Shown in pieces: positions 22,850-34,400 of a DNA stretch of 64,000 nt. Origin of the DNA: Mermis nigrescens (taxonomy: Eukaryota; Nematoda; Enoplea; Mermithida; Mermithidae). Made by a program: the position numbers and the translations under genes. The notes beneath the pieces are model-generated. The model had not been told where the DNA came from. It was given only the letters and a program-made list of their open reading frames with translations, and ran no database searches. Location of the stretch: assembly GCA_036768485.1 (NCBI GenBank), contig JAVLUZ010000145.1, forward strand, positions 18,115,706 through 18,179,705, given 5' to 3'. Position 1 is the stretch's first letter, and each line of letters begins with the position of its first letter.

Positions 22850-24189
22850 AATGACTCGGAGCGAAGCGCCGAAAAATTTTGACGTTTTTTGCCATTTTGA
22901 ACTCAATTATCTGAACACCTTAATGCACAATGAAAAGTCATCAAAATTTCTGAAACATATCGGAGGCCACAGGCCCCATGTGCCCCCACCTGGCTACTCC
23001 CTGGTCGCCAATATCGCCGGTCTACGAACATAAGCGATATCACCGATTTTTGTCGACAATATCGTCGATTATTATAGGCGATATGGGCGATTTCGCCGAT
23101 ATCACCAACAAAAATCAGCGATATCGCCGAATTGCGGACAAAGTCTAAAAGTCTAAGATATTGCTCAGGTCAGAGTCGCCTAAGAAGCCACGGGTGCTGA
23201 TAATATAATCGAAGGCAAGGCATGCTCATACATATATGTATATATACACACGTTGGGGCATGAAGTTAAAATATGTACCTATAAAAAATTACTTCAGAAA
23301 TTATGCAAATACATTGCAGATTTTATGAACACGGGAAAAAGTTTTATATCCTCACCTTTCTCAAATTTATCATTTTATCAACCAGAAACATTGAAAGGAA
23401 TGAGATACACCCATTCCAGCAAATCATAGATTTTACAAGTCGAGAGGCATTTTTTTAGTAAATTCTTTCCTCAAAAATTAATCCGAGAAAATTAAATCGC
23501 AATCTTTTATTGAATTTATTCTTCTAAAACCAACAAACAATAGATTTTTACCCGTCCTTCCGCCATCTGTTAAACCATGCGAATACTGCGACTATTATAT
23601 CAGAATCCTTTATCCCCAAAATTTTCGACTTTACCTATCCAGACAAATTCAAATCGCTAATTCGACTAACGTTCTGCTTTCAGACCAAAGCTTTGCTTCG
23701 TGCATCTTATTAACTCCTCGTACCTACATACATGGATAACCTAACCTCACACAAATTTCTGATCATCAAAACCGCACGATGTCATTCGTAAAAATCGTAC
23801 CTACCAAGCAGATTTCTGTCAAAAATTCTCGCAAATTGATTGATATTCCTTAGAACAAATTTATCGTCATCAAAACGCACGAAGCCATTGGTGAAAATCG
23901 TAAGCATCTGTTACTGTTTATGTCGACCAGATTTATGAGAAAATTTCATGAAAAATTTTCTAATTTAAGCATACTTGATGCGATTAATAATCGAACAATA
24001 ATTTTACAAGCAAAACAGCGATCTGGGTTCATTAAATATTCAGTTTCGTCAGCCGAAAGCTCATAACATTTTGTTCGATACATGCTTAAGATAGACATTA
24101 ATCCGCAATATTTAGTCCGATATGCAAGCGAGCTTCAGCTTTCGCTTCGAGACCCAATTGTAACACCATGCTCTCAAGTGAAGTTTATA
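22850..24189. other. Family E fragment, GCGATAT-rich stretch and gene-free tract
   Basis: 22850-22995 resembles the GCGAAGCGCC part of family E. From 23005 to 23130 the sequence is dense in GCGATAT/ATATCGC words, giving many small palindromes. From 23130 to 24189 there is AT-rich sequence with a diverged direct repeat (about 23758-23805 and 23865-23910, sharing CATCAAAACCGCACGA). No gene was found. Confidence 0.45.
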
Positions 24190-25975
24190 TATATCGGCGG
24201 CTGACGCCGCCGAAAAACTCTATGTAGGTTTTTTGTTTATACTCAATACCAAGTATGTAATGAGCGTGTAAAATTTTGGCGTAACGTTATAACATATGAC
24301 GAAATCTGGTGCTTTTTCTGCAGCGTGTACACAAATCCCTGTAAATTTTTTTGTGTTTTGAATTTTGTATTAGTTCCTTAGGGGTAGTGTAAAGAGTGTA
24401 AAAATCTGCGGGTGTAAAGACAGATTTTGGTCGAGTTTTTGACTTGTGTATGTCTGCCTAATTCTTCGTATAAAAGTCCCCTGAAAACCTATTGATGGAA
24501 GAGTACTAAGCCTAAAGGGCTACACGAGAAACTCATTTGCGACTGTATAAACTCAATACGGAGTTAGTTCGGGCAGTTTAAAGTTTACATGCAGGAAGTG
24601 GACGAAAAAATACGTTTCTACCTTCTGCTTTTCGGTTATAAATCAGTACATTCAAAATATTAAAAAATTTAGCACGTCTCAAGGGTTACAGATCCCATTT
24701 AGACGCGTTTCTTTAAACTCAATACGGAGTTAATTCTAATGGTGTAAAGTTAAAATTCTGGGATTAGAAAACACGTTTTTGACCATGTTTGTCTATCAAT
24801 CACCCCGGTTTTGAATTAAATAGTGCGAACTACTCTAAAAATGAGGTGCATGTCAATTGTTGCACATCGCTCTTGGTCGCGTTTCTTTACGCTCAATACT
24901 GAGTTATTTTTAGAGGTGTGAAATTCCATCTTTGGGATGAAAAAAGACGTTTTTGGAAGGTTTGTGTCTGTCACCTTATCCCGATATGAGTTGAAATATG
25001 ATACTAATTATAAAAAATATAATAAACATCGAGTATCATGCATGCACGTAAGCGCGTTCAATTACGACAAATACTGAAACATTTTAGAGGTGTAAAATTT
25101 ACAACGGAAATTCATTCTACTTCCAGAGCGCTGCAAAAACGTCAATTTTTTCTAAATGTTCTCAGTAACGTCAGGATTACGAATCTGACTTTTAGTTTGT
25201 TCTACATCCATTAGTTGTGTAAATTTTACAATATTCCGTTATTGTAGAGGTGTAAATTTTACACTAAAAATTTATTTCACGTCCAGAGCGTTTTAATCTG
25301 TGAATTTTTTCAAGATGTTCTCCGTAACGTCAGGATTATGAATCTGACTATGTTTACTTTACATTCTGCCGTTGTGTAAAGTTTATATTGAAAACGAATT
25401 TTAGTTTCAGAGTGTTGTGAAAACTTAATTTTTCTACAAATGTTCTATATAATATAGGAATTACGAATCTGACTGTTAGTATTCTCTACAACTAGTAGTT
25501 GTATAATGCTTACACTATTCATTGATTGCTGATATATCAAGTTTACATTACAAATTTATTTTACTTCCTGAGCATTGCAAAACGTGCATTTTTTAAAATA
25601 TTTTCCTGGGGGTTAGGATTTCGAATTTGACAGCATGTTTTCTTCACATACAGTGGTTGTGTAAACTTCACACTGAGAAATTGACCTCGATTCTAGAGCA
25701 TTGCAAAAGCATAATTTTTTTCAAAATGTTCCATGTAACGTCAGGAATACGAATGTGAGTGTAAGTTTTCTTTACACCCAGTAGTTGCATAAAGTTTACG
25801 ATGAATAGACTTGATCTGTTTAAATAAGGTAAGATTGTCTTGTTTAAAAAGAAGATAATGCTGATATTCAGAAAAATCTTGTTTTCCGCGTTCTCGGACT
25901 GCTGCCATTATTCAAGCATGTTACCGTATGTGTTTACTAATTGATTTACTCAAATCTTGTTAGCTACAGGGTGGC
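24190..25975 (+). mobile_element. Family C element, copy 4, with a different head hairpin
   Basis: The interior and 3' tail match other C copies: units with TGTAAAG, TTACGAATCTGAC repeated at about 25175, 25340, 25464, 25617 and 25747, and a tail resembling GGACTGCTGCCATTATT. The 5' end has a perfect palindrome TCGGCGGCTGACGCCGCCGA (around 24193-24212) where other copies have the GGTAGCGC hairpin, and the CTATAACGGG leader is missing. Confidence 0.65.
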
Positions 25976-26149
25976 ACTTTTTGAGGGACCCGTGGTAGTT
26001 TTTTGTGCCGCTTCCATATACTTTATACGGAGGATGGCAGTTTTTCCCAAGAATTGCGGCAGTTTTCAAAATTTTGACCTGGCAACACTGCTTAGAAGTC
26101 TGATACAGTTTTGCCGCACAGCAGCGGGAAAGTTTATTATATCTGCTTT

Positions 26150-26342
26150 CGGGTGCGGATTTAGGGGGAGCGGGGTGTGAGCGGCCGCCCCCCCCATTGA
26201 CCCACAATAGTGCGAAAAATTAAGGATTTTTGAGCGATTTTTAGCGATTTTCGGCTTAAAACGGCTAGTTTTTCCGCCCAAGTCAGGGTTCCGCCCCCTT
26301 AGGGGTACCGCCCCCCTTAGGAAAATCCTGGATCCGCCACTG
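26150..26342. mobile_element. Short hAT-type MITE (CAGTGGCGGAT ends)
   Basis: The right end is the reverse complement of CAGTGGCGGATCCAGGATTT, a typical hAT terminus. The left end, CGGGTGCGGATTTAGG, is a diverged version. The flanks TCTGCTTT (26142-26149) and AATGCTTT (26343-26350) agree at 6 of 8 positions, as a decayed 8-bp duplication would. The interior is G/C-run rich and non-coding. Confidence 0.65.
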
Positions 26343-26416
26343 AATGCTTTGATTAAGCTGTAGACTGTAAATCATCCATGCCTTGTATTTGTTCTTTAGA
26401 TTTATTCTTTAGATAA

Positions 26417-26645
26417 AAGTGTTTCTTCCTTCTGCAGGCCGCAAATATACTTCGAGTTTTGCGTTGCTCAGAAAAAGTCGGATTTTCAGCATGTTTTGCG
26501 ATTTCTGTAGGCTTATGTGTCAAAGCTGAGCGCATGTTTTTCTTTCTGACTTCTGTAGGAATCGTTAGCTTTTTCCTAGTCCCCTCCCTTTATTTCCTTA
26601 ATTGAGCGCGATTTAAAGTATATTCACCTTTTTTTGCTCAGAAAT
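26417..26645 (-). mobile_element. Family D arm (right orientation), diverged
   Basis: Matches the reverse complement of a D arm through GGCCGCAAATATACTTCGA, GCGTTGCT, TTTCCTAGTCCCCTCC and AAAGTATATTCACC, but its outermost end is diverged (TTGCTCAGAAATGCTGAT instead of GTTCCATCGGAGCATTTTTC). Confidence 0.6.
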
Positions 26646-28383
26646 GCTGATCGCTTAAATCCAAAGCATATGGATAACACTTCTAATATATTAAGTGCAT
26701 TGACTCCTATCCTATTGTTATGTCTAGAACTAAGTCTTTTTTTCAATTCCAACCGATCTAAGACCATTCACACTCATAAGCGCTTGAAGAATTTGTGGCG
26801 TTGTTTTCCAAAATAATAAAATTAAAAATTTCATAATTTGATGGCAAAACCACTGCTACAGCGATTCAGCTATTTATTGAACGTTCTGACAGCATTATGG
26901 AAAAGTGGAGAATATTTATAATTATTCGATAACTGCACTATTCATTGTCGAATCACTCAACCCGGTTTTCAAGGTTATTAGCGAACGAAGGATGCAGTGT
27001 TTAATTTACTCTGATCAGGATAAAAATGACTAAATTTTTGGCCTCTCAAGCTTCCCCAATGGCATATTATAAGGCCAATAATCACAATCAGAGATCTCTA
27101 ATAATTTGTAATGACATTCGAACTTAAAATGTTACATTACGCAGAAAATATAACGGAAGTAAACTTCTTGGGGTCGAGTTAGCATTAAAATTGATGAATG
27201 AGTAAAATAGGATTTGCCTTTCTACGTTCGCCAGGAGCGATGTTTTTGAAAGACATTCGCCATTTTTGCGATCTGAAACGTTGCTCGCTTATCCTATGTG
27301 ACTATAGAAGTCGTGATAGAATGGAAAGGATGGAAAGAAAGAAAAAGCGCGTTTTCACAGATTTTGAAGAAAATCTGATCAATATAATTTTTAGCAAAGA
27401 GAAAAATCGAAACGTTTGGCCCTACATCTTGTCTGGCGATTCATGTGGCGACGTTAAAAATATGTTTAAGCATTTTTTCTGCATTTAATGCAGCTCTTAG
27501 ACTGATTGATACCTTCATTTTCATATTGCTGAATCGCTCATTTCTCCTTACTTTTTTATGCGCGAGATGTATGATTATTTACGTAGAATAGAAAATTTTT
27601 TTACTACTTTCTTTTTTTCGCCATATAATGTGCTGGAAAGATAATTTGCTGTATGACGCTTCATATTTCAAACGCAGGCATAGTACAACAAAAGAGACAG
27701 TGATAAATATACAGTAGAGTAGGACTAGTCTGGAACTAATTAACAATATCCGGATAATCTAGATTTTACAGTAGCTAGCAAAAACAATAGAAATATATGT
27801 GTGAAAAATCGCAGTGATATGCATTTCACGGAAGCATTGATCATCGTCATTTTTGCTGTCGAAATCTCCTATATCAACGATGAAAGTTTCACTATTCAGA
27901 AAAGATAGACTTGTATTTATTCAAATTTATCTGAAGTAATAAGAGAAAGTGAGGCTTAAATACTGAATTTATCCGTCTACTTGAGATCAAGCTGCTTGCT
28001 ATTAAATATATGATGTTTCAAAATATTTAGAAATACTGGACACGAGCTCTATCAACATATCAAATTCATGTTTACTTTATTATAAATTTCAGAATAAAGC
28101 AGAACAGAGGGTTTAAAACAACAAGAGCAACCGTCTCAATTAATATCGTTAGTGGCCCACGCAATACATATATAATGGACGTAATCATTAAAAAATGAAA
28201 CGAAACGTTTAAGATAAATGTAGCATTGCCTAAAAGTAAACAACAGCGAAAATGTGACGAACAGCATTAAATTAATTTATGATCAAATCGACTATTATTA
28301 GAATGTTTAGTACATAAAAATACGTAAAATGAACCTTATAGTATACAAACATCATTACCATTACTCATTATTATCATAATCAC
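26646..28383. other. Gene-free tract
   Basis: AT-rich with no repeat family recognised. A 96-codon open frame at 27198-27488 is Lys/Arg-rich in its second half. It has no recognised domain, and no partner exon was found, so it is not called as a gene. Confidence 0.4.
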
Positions 28384-30056
28384 AGGTAGCGCGTTAAGGC
28401 GTACCTATAATACGCTTGGATACCCCCAACATAAGTCCCCCCTAACACCTATTACGGGAAACATCTAGGAGGTGCAGTTTTTTTAAAGACAGATAATAAA
28501 CAAGATTATGCGCCTATTTTTGTTTAGAAACACAACCGAATGTGTTATGAGCGTGTAAACTTTTGACGTAACGTTATAACATATAGCTAATTTTGGTGAT
28601 TTTTTCCACGGCTTGTGAGCAACTCAGTATTAACGCCTCAAACAATTTAATGGTTTTGAATCGTAGAGAAATGAATGCTCCAGATTGAATTTCGCATTAG
28701 TTCTCGAATGTGTATGTAAGGAATGTGAAAATCTGGGGGTGAAAAAACACAATTTGGTCGAGTTTTCGACTTGTTTATGTCTGCAACAATTCCGGATATG
28801 AGTTTCATGAAATTTTCTCTGATTGAAATGTACTTCGGCTTATGGGCTACTTTCTGCCTACAAGCAAACTTTTGTACACTCAATACGGAATTAATTCTAG
28901 AGGTTTGAACTTTTCGTTCTAGTGGATGGTGCGAAAAAAGAGATTTTGTTTTGGATTTCTCTGCCAACTTTTCCGCTTATGAGTCGGGATAAATTTAATA
29001 ATTTAGAAATGAAGTACCTTTTAACGGCTACACGTCGCAGCAAATTGAGTTAAAAAACGCAATACTGAGTCATTCATGGGGTTGTAATGTCCGAAATCAG
29101 GGGTGTAAAATGGGCGAAAAATACGTTTTTCCCATATTCTGATAGGTACATATCTTAAAAATTTTGTGGAACAGAAGTTTTCCACGTAAAAGCGTACTGC
29201 AATTCAAAGGCTACAAACTAGCCCAAACCGACTTTTTCCGTTCTTAATGAGGAGTTAGCTTCAGATTTTTAAAGTTTACAATGTGGTCGATGGTGAAAAA
29301 TACCTTCATGCCCGTTTTTTTGTTCCCCACTTTCTGCCTTTAGAAATCGGGATAGGTCGAATAAAATAAAAATAAAACATTTATAAGGGGTACACATTAC
29401 AGCAAATTGCGTTTATTTACATCAATATTTAGCTTGGGGTGTGAAGTCAAAAATTTTTTGCGTTAAACGTGTTTCTGTCTTTTTTTCTGCCAACTTCTTC
29501 GGTTATCAGTCTGGACATGACCTCAAGTCTAAAAACGTACCAGGAATCAAACGTGATACGCCAATTGGGCGCTTAAATTTACACTCAACAGTAGTGTAAA
29601 GTGCTTCATATCTAACATTTATTTGTCTTCAGGCCATTGTAGAGACATAATTTTTTCATAAATGTTGATCGTAACCTCAGAGTAATATTAGAATTCCGAA
29701 TTTGACTGAAGTCTCCTTTACACCCAGTAGTTGTGTAAAGTTTACACTGAAAATTAACTTTAGTTTTAGAGCGTTGCAGAAGCATAATTTATTTAAAAAG
29801 GTTCAATGTATCGTCAGGATTACGAATCTGAGTGCAAGTGTCCTTTAAACACAATAGTTGCGCAAAGTTTAAGCTAAAAACTTTTGCTCTATTTAAATAA
29901 GGTGAAGGTTGTCTTGCTTTAAAAAGATAATACTGATGTTCAGAACAATATTGTTCTCCGCATTCTTTGAGTGCTGTCATTATTGTGGCATGTCACCATA
30001 TATGTTACTGACTGATTTTCTTAAAACATGCTAATTAAAAGTATAAAAGTAGGGTG
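28384..30056 (+). mobile_element. Family C hairpin-headed element, copy 5 (most complete)
   Basis: About 1.67 kb with both defined ends: head GGTAGCGCGTTAAGGCGTACC with CCTATAATACGCTTGG and a GTGCAGTTTTTTT leader, and tail GTGCTGTCATTATTGTGG ... CATGCTAATTAAAAG. The GGCTAC landmark recurs at 28845, 29026, 29209 and (as GGGTAC) near 29386, a spacing of about 177-183 bp. The units line up in the same order as in copy 2. No open frame crosses units in a conserved way, so it is judged non-coding. Confidence 0.78.
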
Positions 30057-30057
30057 C

Positions 30058-30911
<854 letters not shown>

Positions 30912-31210
30912 GCCACCGTTCAATTATTTGATGAGGAAATACGTAGCTATCCTTAAACATTGCGTGCGATTTCGCAACGACAAAAGCTTAGCTTATAGTC
31001 AACAGGAAATTCAAAAGACTAATTTCCGTCGAATGCAACTTTTGTTAAGAATACCGTTGCGTAAAAGGCAACAGTTATGTGCTAATAATGATTTAAGATC
31101 GTCCAACTCGATGTTTTAGTGTCCTAACCTCGATATAATTTTTCTAGTCAATCTACTCATTTTTTGCCTGATTAATTATCACTCGTAGACTGGTTTGTTA
31201 ATACTAAAGA

Positions 31211-31437
31211 TTATTGCACATTTGCAATTGCTTGGTCGTTGTAATTCATCGCTGCTTTCTTGTACGGATATGGGACCTGGTTCCGAATGCTAAAGTTGAC
31301 TTGAGACGGTTTTCTTCCAAACCACTTATGCACAGGTGGACCGACAGGCAAAAGATCAAACTGGAAGGATTCCAAGAAAATCAAATGGGCCAACACGTAC
31401 AAGGCACTGAGAGCACAAACAATCAATACGCAAGGGC
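31211..31437 (-). CDS. AceTr minus paralog, coding exon 4 (TM6 and C-tail)
   Basis: Acceptor CATTTTAG. It begins by completing the Gly codon from exon 3, encodes VCALSALYVLAHLIFLESF and LPVGPPVHKWFGRK, and ends in a polar tail (AAMNYNDQAIANVQ) before TAA. It aligns with the last exon of the + paralog at LP(V/I)GPP. The tail is about 15 residues longer here. Confidence 0.88.
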
Positions 31438-34400
31438 CTAAAATGCAGTATTCTTGTCAGTCGATTAAATTTTGTTACGACAAAAGCATAAATAGGCATA
31501 ACATTATATCATTCTAATTCTTATTATTATCCGTATTGTTTTACGATTGAGCTTTTGATTTTAACTTTTTCTCTATAATACGCCTTTCCACCTCATACAA
31601 AATGACTTGACGTGTGAGACTAGTTGGTTCGAAGTTGACTTGGCTCTAAAGCATGGAGTCTACGCCAGGCATCCACATGGAGGAATGGGGGAGGAGGTTC
31701 TAGACCCCTTAGAATGGAAAAACTTGAAATTTATATGGAAAATGAGGCAAAATGAGGGTAAAGAAGGACGAAAATCTAAAATGTTCTTTGAAAGTGCTCA
31801 AAATTGACCAGAAGTTGAAGAGTAACATCGTTTTAACGTTACTTTAGCATTTACACCAGTTTTTTTACGTAATTTTGGCCCAAAAAAGCTCATTGTTTGA
31901 CCCTCTAGACCGGTTGACCTCCCTTGTTAGCCATGCTGTGCATCTATGGTCCACACTAAGACGTCATAAAACAAAAATTTGAAAATTTTATTCGGGTCTG
32001 AGAGATTTTTAATTTAGAAGCTGTTCCAACCAGCTGAAACTCCACACACGCGTTGTTACCATACATGTACAGCATAAAAATTTTGGGAAGTCAGGCCCAA
32101 AAGATTTTTTAAAAAGTGCCTTTTTGGCTAAAAAACGATGGACACACGTCAAAAACACAGTTTTTTGGCGTTTCAGACAATGCTCGCTCTTTCTAGAACA
32201 TAAAATGTAAAATAATTCTCAAAAAAATTTGAAAAAATTGAGTTAATTGTACAAAATATAGTCAAAAAATGGGCTGAATCCGATCCTGGGGGGCACGCCG
32301 CCAGTTCTGACTGGAGCGACTCGAGCAAACAAATCAGCGACCCGAGCGCTCACTTAAGTAAACAAAAGTGCGCAATTAATTATGCTGGGCTGACCTCGTC
32401 GGTCGACCAATTATGCGTCTGGTACTTACAGTAATGCGCCCGACTAGGGGAGTATTTTTCCGACACATTTTTTTACAGATGCGAAAATCAAATTTTAAAG
32501 TTTAGTTTTTCGAACTCATCGTGAAAAATGGAGCAAGAAAGTATATAATATTACAACATTTCATTCACTCTGGAAAAAATTGACTGATTTCCAATGTGAG
32601 AGCACTAATAAATGCAGTTTTATAAGTAGCGTTCTATTTCTTGGCATGGGCACATATTTTGAATTTTTTTGCATGTTGTTTTATAAAAGTCACAGAAAAG
32701 GCAAAAATAAACATTCCTTTGTTTTCATTATCTAGGGTCAAGTAAACACAGAACTGGCGGCGTGCCCCCCCCCAGGATCGGTTCAGCCAAAAAATGTGCA
32801 TGTGGCACAAAGCGCCGAAAATTTGAGATTTTTGAGTCACAAATAAGCTAAAAACGCCTAAAAATGCACACTTTTTACAACTTTTACCAACTTTTACAAA
32901 AAAATCGACAATTCTTGGGGGTTCGCAGCCATACCTGGGCGTGAGGGGTTTGGGGGTATGCACCTCCCAGAAACCGAAATACCCCCAGAAACCAAAATAC
33001 CTCCCCCCTCAGAATTCAATTTTTGAAAATTTTTTTCGTATTCTTTCGCAATTTTTTGTTGCCAATGGATAGTGCTCGGTGAGAAACGTTGAAAAATAGT
33101 GCTATTTTCGCCACCACCATTTTTAATACCATTTTTGACCTTTGAAAAATTTTACACCCCCTTAGAATTTTGGTGCCGCCCACCTATGGTCGCAGCCATT
33201 TTGCGGGGAGTCAATTGCTATTCTGGGGGTCTTGTGCAATCAAAGGAAACCATCGAGCAGCATCTAATTTTAAGAGATAAAATCCAATAAACGAAAGATA
33301 AGCGAAACAAACGTCAGCAGATATTTAAGGCTAAATTTAAATATCTGTTATGAGCAAAATTGAATTGAATATGATCGATGTCAAAGGTAATGTTGAAACA
33401 AGGCGAACACTTTTACGAGTTACATTAACAGATTCTCTAGACAACAAAATCTATTAATGCTCCGTATGAACCTTCGCCAAGTTTTTTGAAAGTCTTCTTA
33501 GCAAGAATAAAGTGATGAATCGCTTACAAGACTAGGAACAGAAATGTCATTCTTATTAATTTGCATAGAGTATAAGCATAGAGATTTGCAATTCCACGAA
33601 ATATAAATGCCTTTAAATTTGAAAAAAGACTGGAGGAGTGAGCCTGAGCCTCAAAAACCTTTCAGAATGATTTTTTGGTTCAATCTGAAGAGAACTAAGC
33701 TAACTGCTGTGAAATAATGCGATATTTTTGCATTTTGTCAACAATTTACATTCTATGCTTCGAAAATTTTGATACAGAATCATCTTTGTTATAAGTTGCT
33801 CCGATGAACAGTATCCCATCCCGATTTTCGACATTTACTTTTTGACCGTCCCTATTCTCCAGCAGTCGAGATTTCCGTCCGACTCGTCCGATTCTCCAAA
33901 TTTCTTATTTCTCTATGCACATTCGAAAGTGACATATAGCAAAAGTAGCGTGTTCCTAAATTGTATTTATTTGTTTACTTCATATACCTACCTTATATTT
34001 AAAGCAAAAAGTAGTGGTGGTCGTTTTTCGCAACTGTTTTTATTGGATATAAAGATCGTCTCAATGCTTAGATAATACGGTAATGCTGGTAATGTTTTAT
34101 AATAAAGTAGTAAGAATTTTCCTCTCTTTAGTACATTTTTGTGAAAAAGAAATATAGCTTTATCTAAGCTATCTTCCTGCCCACAAAACGGTCAGAGAAA
34201 CGAAAATTTCGTGTTCAAAAATAGCATTATACACGTATGCAGAAGATTGAAAAATCGGGACGGTCGGACAGACGGAATTTTCGGAATTCGATATAACATC
34301 TCTAGATATAGAGGTGGGATGGTCGGGAATAAGAGTCAGTGCCATAAATAGGCAGCAGCCTAATTCGTGGGGGTTCGATGAGACAAAATCGCCAATAAGA

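Larger units (their letters stand above)
32085..33235 (+). repeat. Family E repeat with two nested insertions
   Basis: The E sequence is present at 32085-32271, 32789-32929 and 33189-33235. It is cut by a 517-bp element at the GTCAAAAAATG site and by family A copy 4 at the CGCAGCCATTTTGC site. Removing both restores the E order seen at 8815 and 55585. Confidence 0.8.

Noticed and set aside
27198..27488. 96-codon plus-strand open frame with a Lys/Arg-rich stretch
   Set aside because: No recognised domain or neighbouring exon; this length is plausible by chance in 64 kb of six frames.
17768..30056. CRISPR-like array in the regularly spaced family C units
   Set aside because: The units are degenerate throughout without repeat/spacer alternation, and the sequence is animal with spliced genes.
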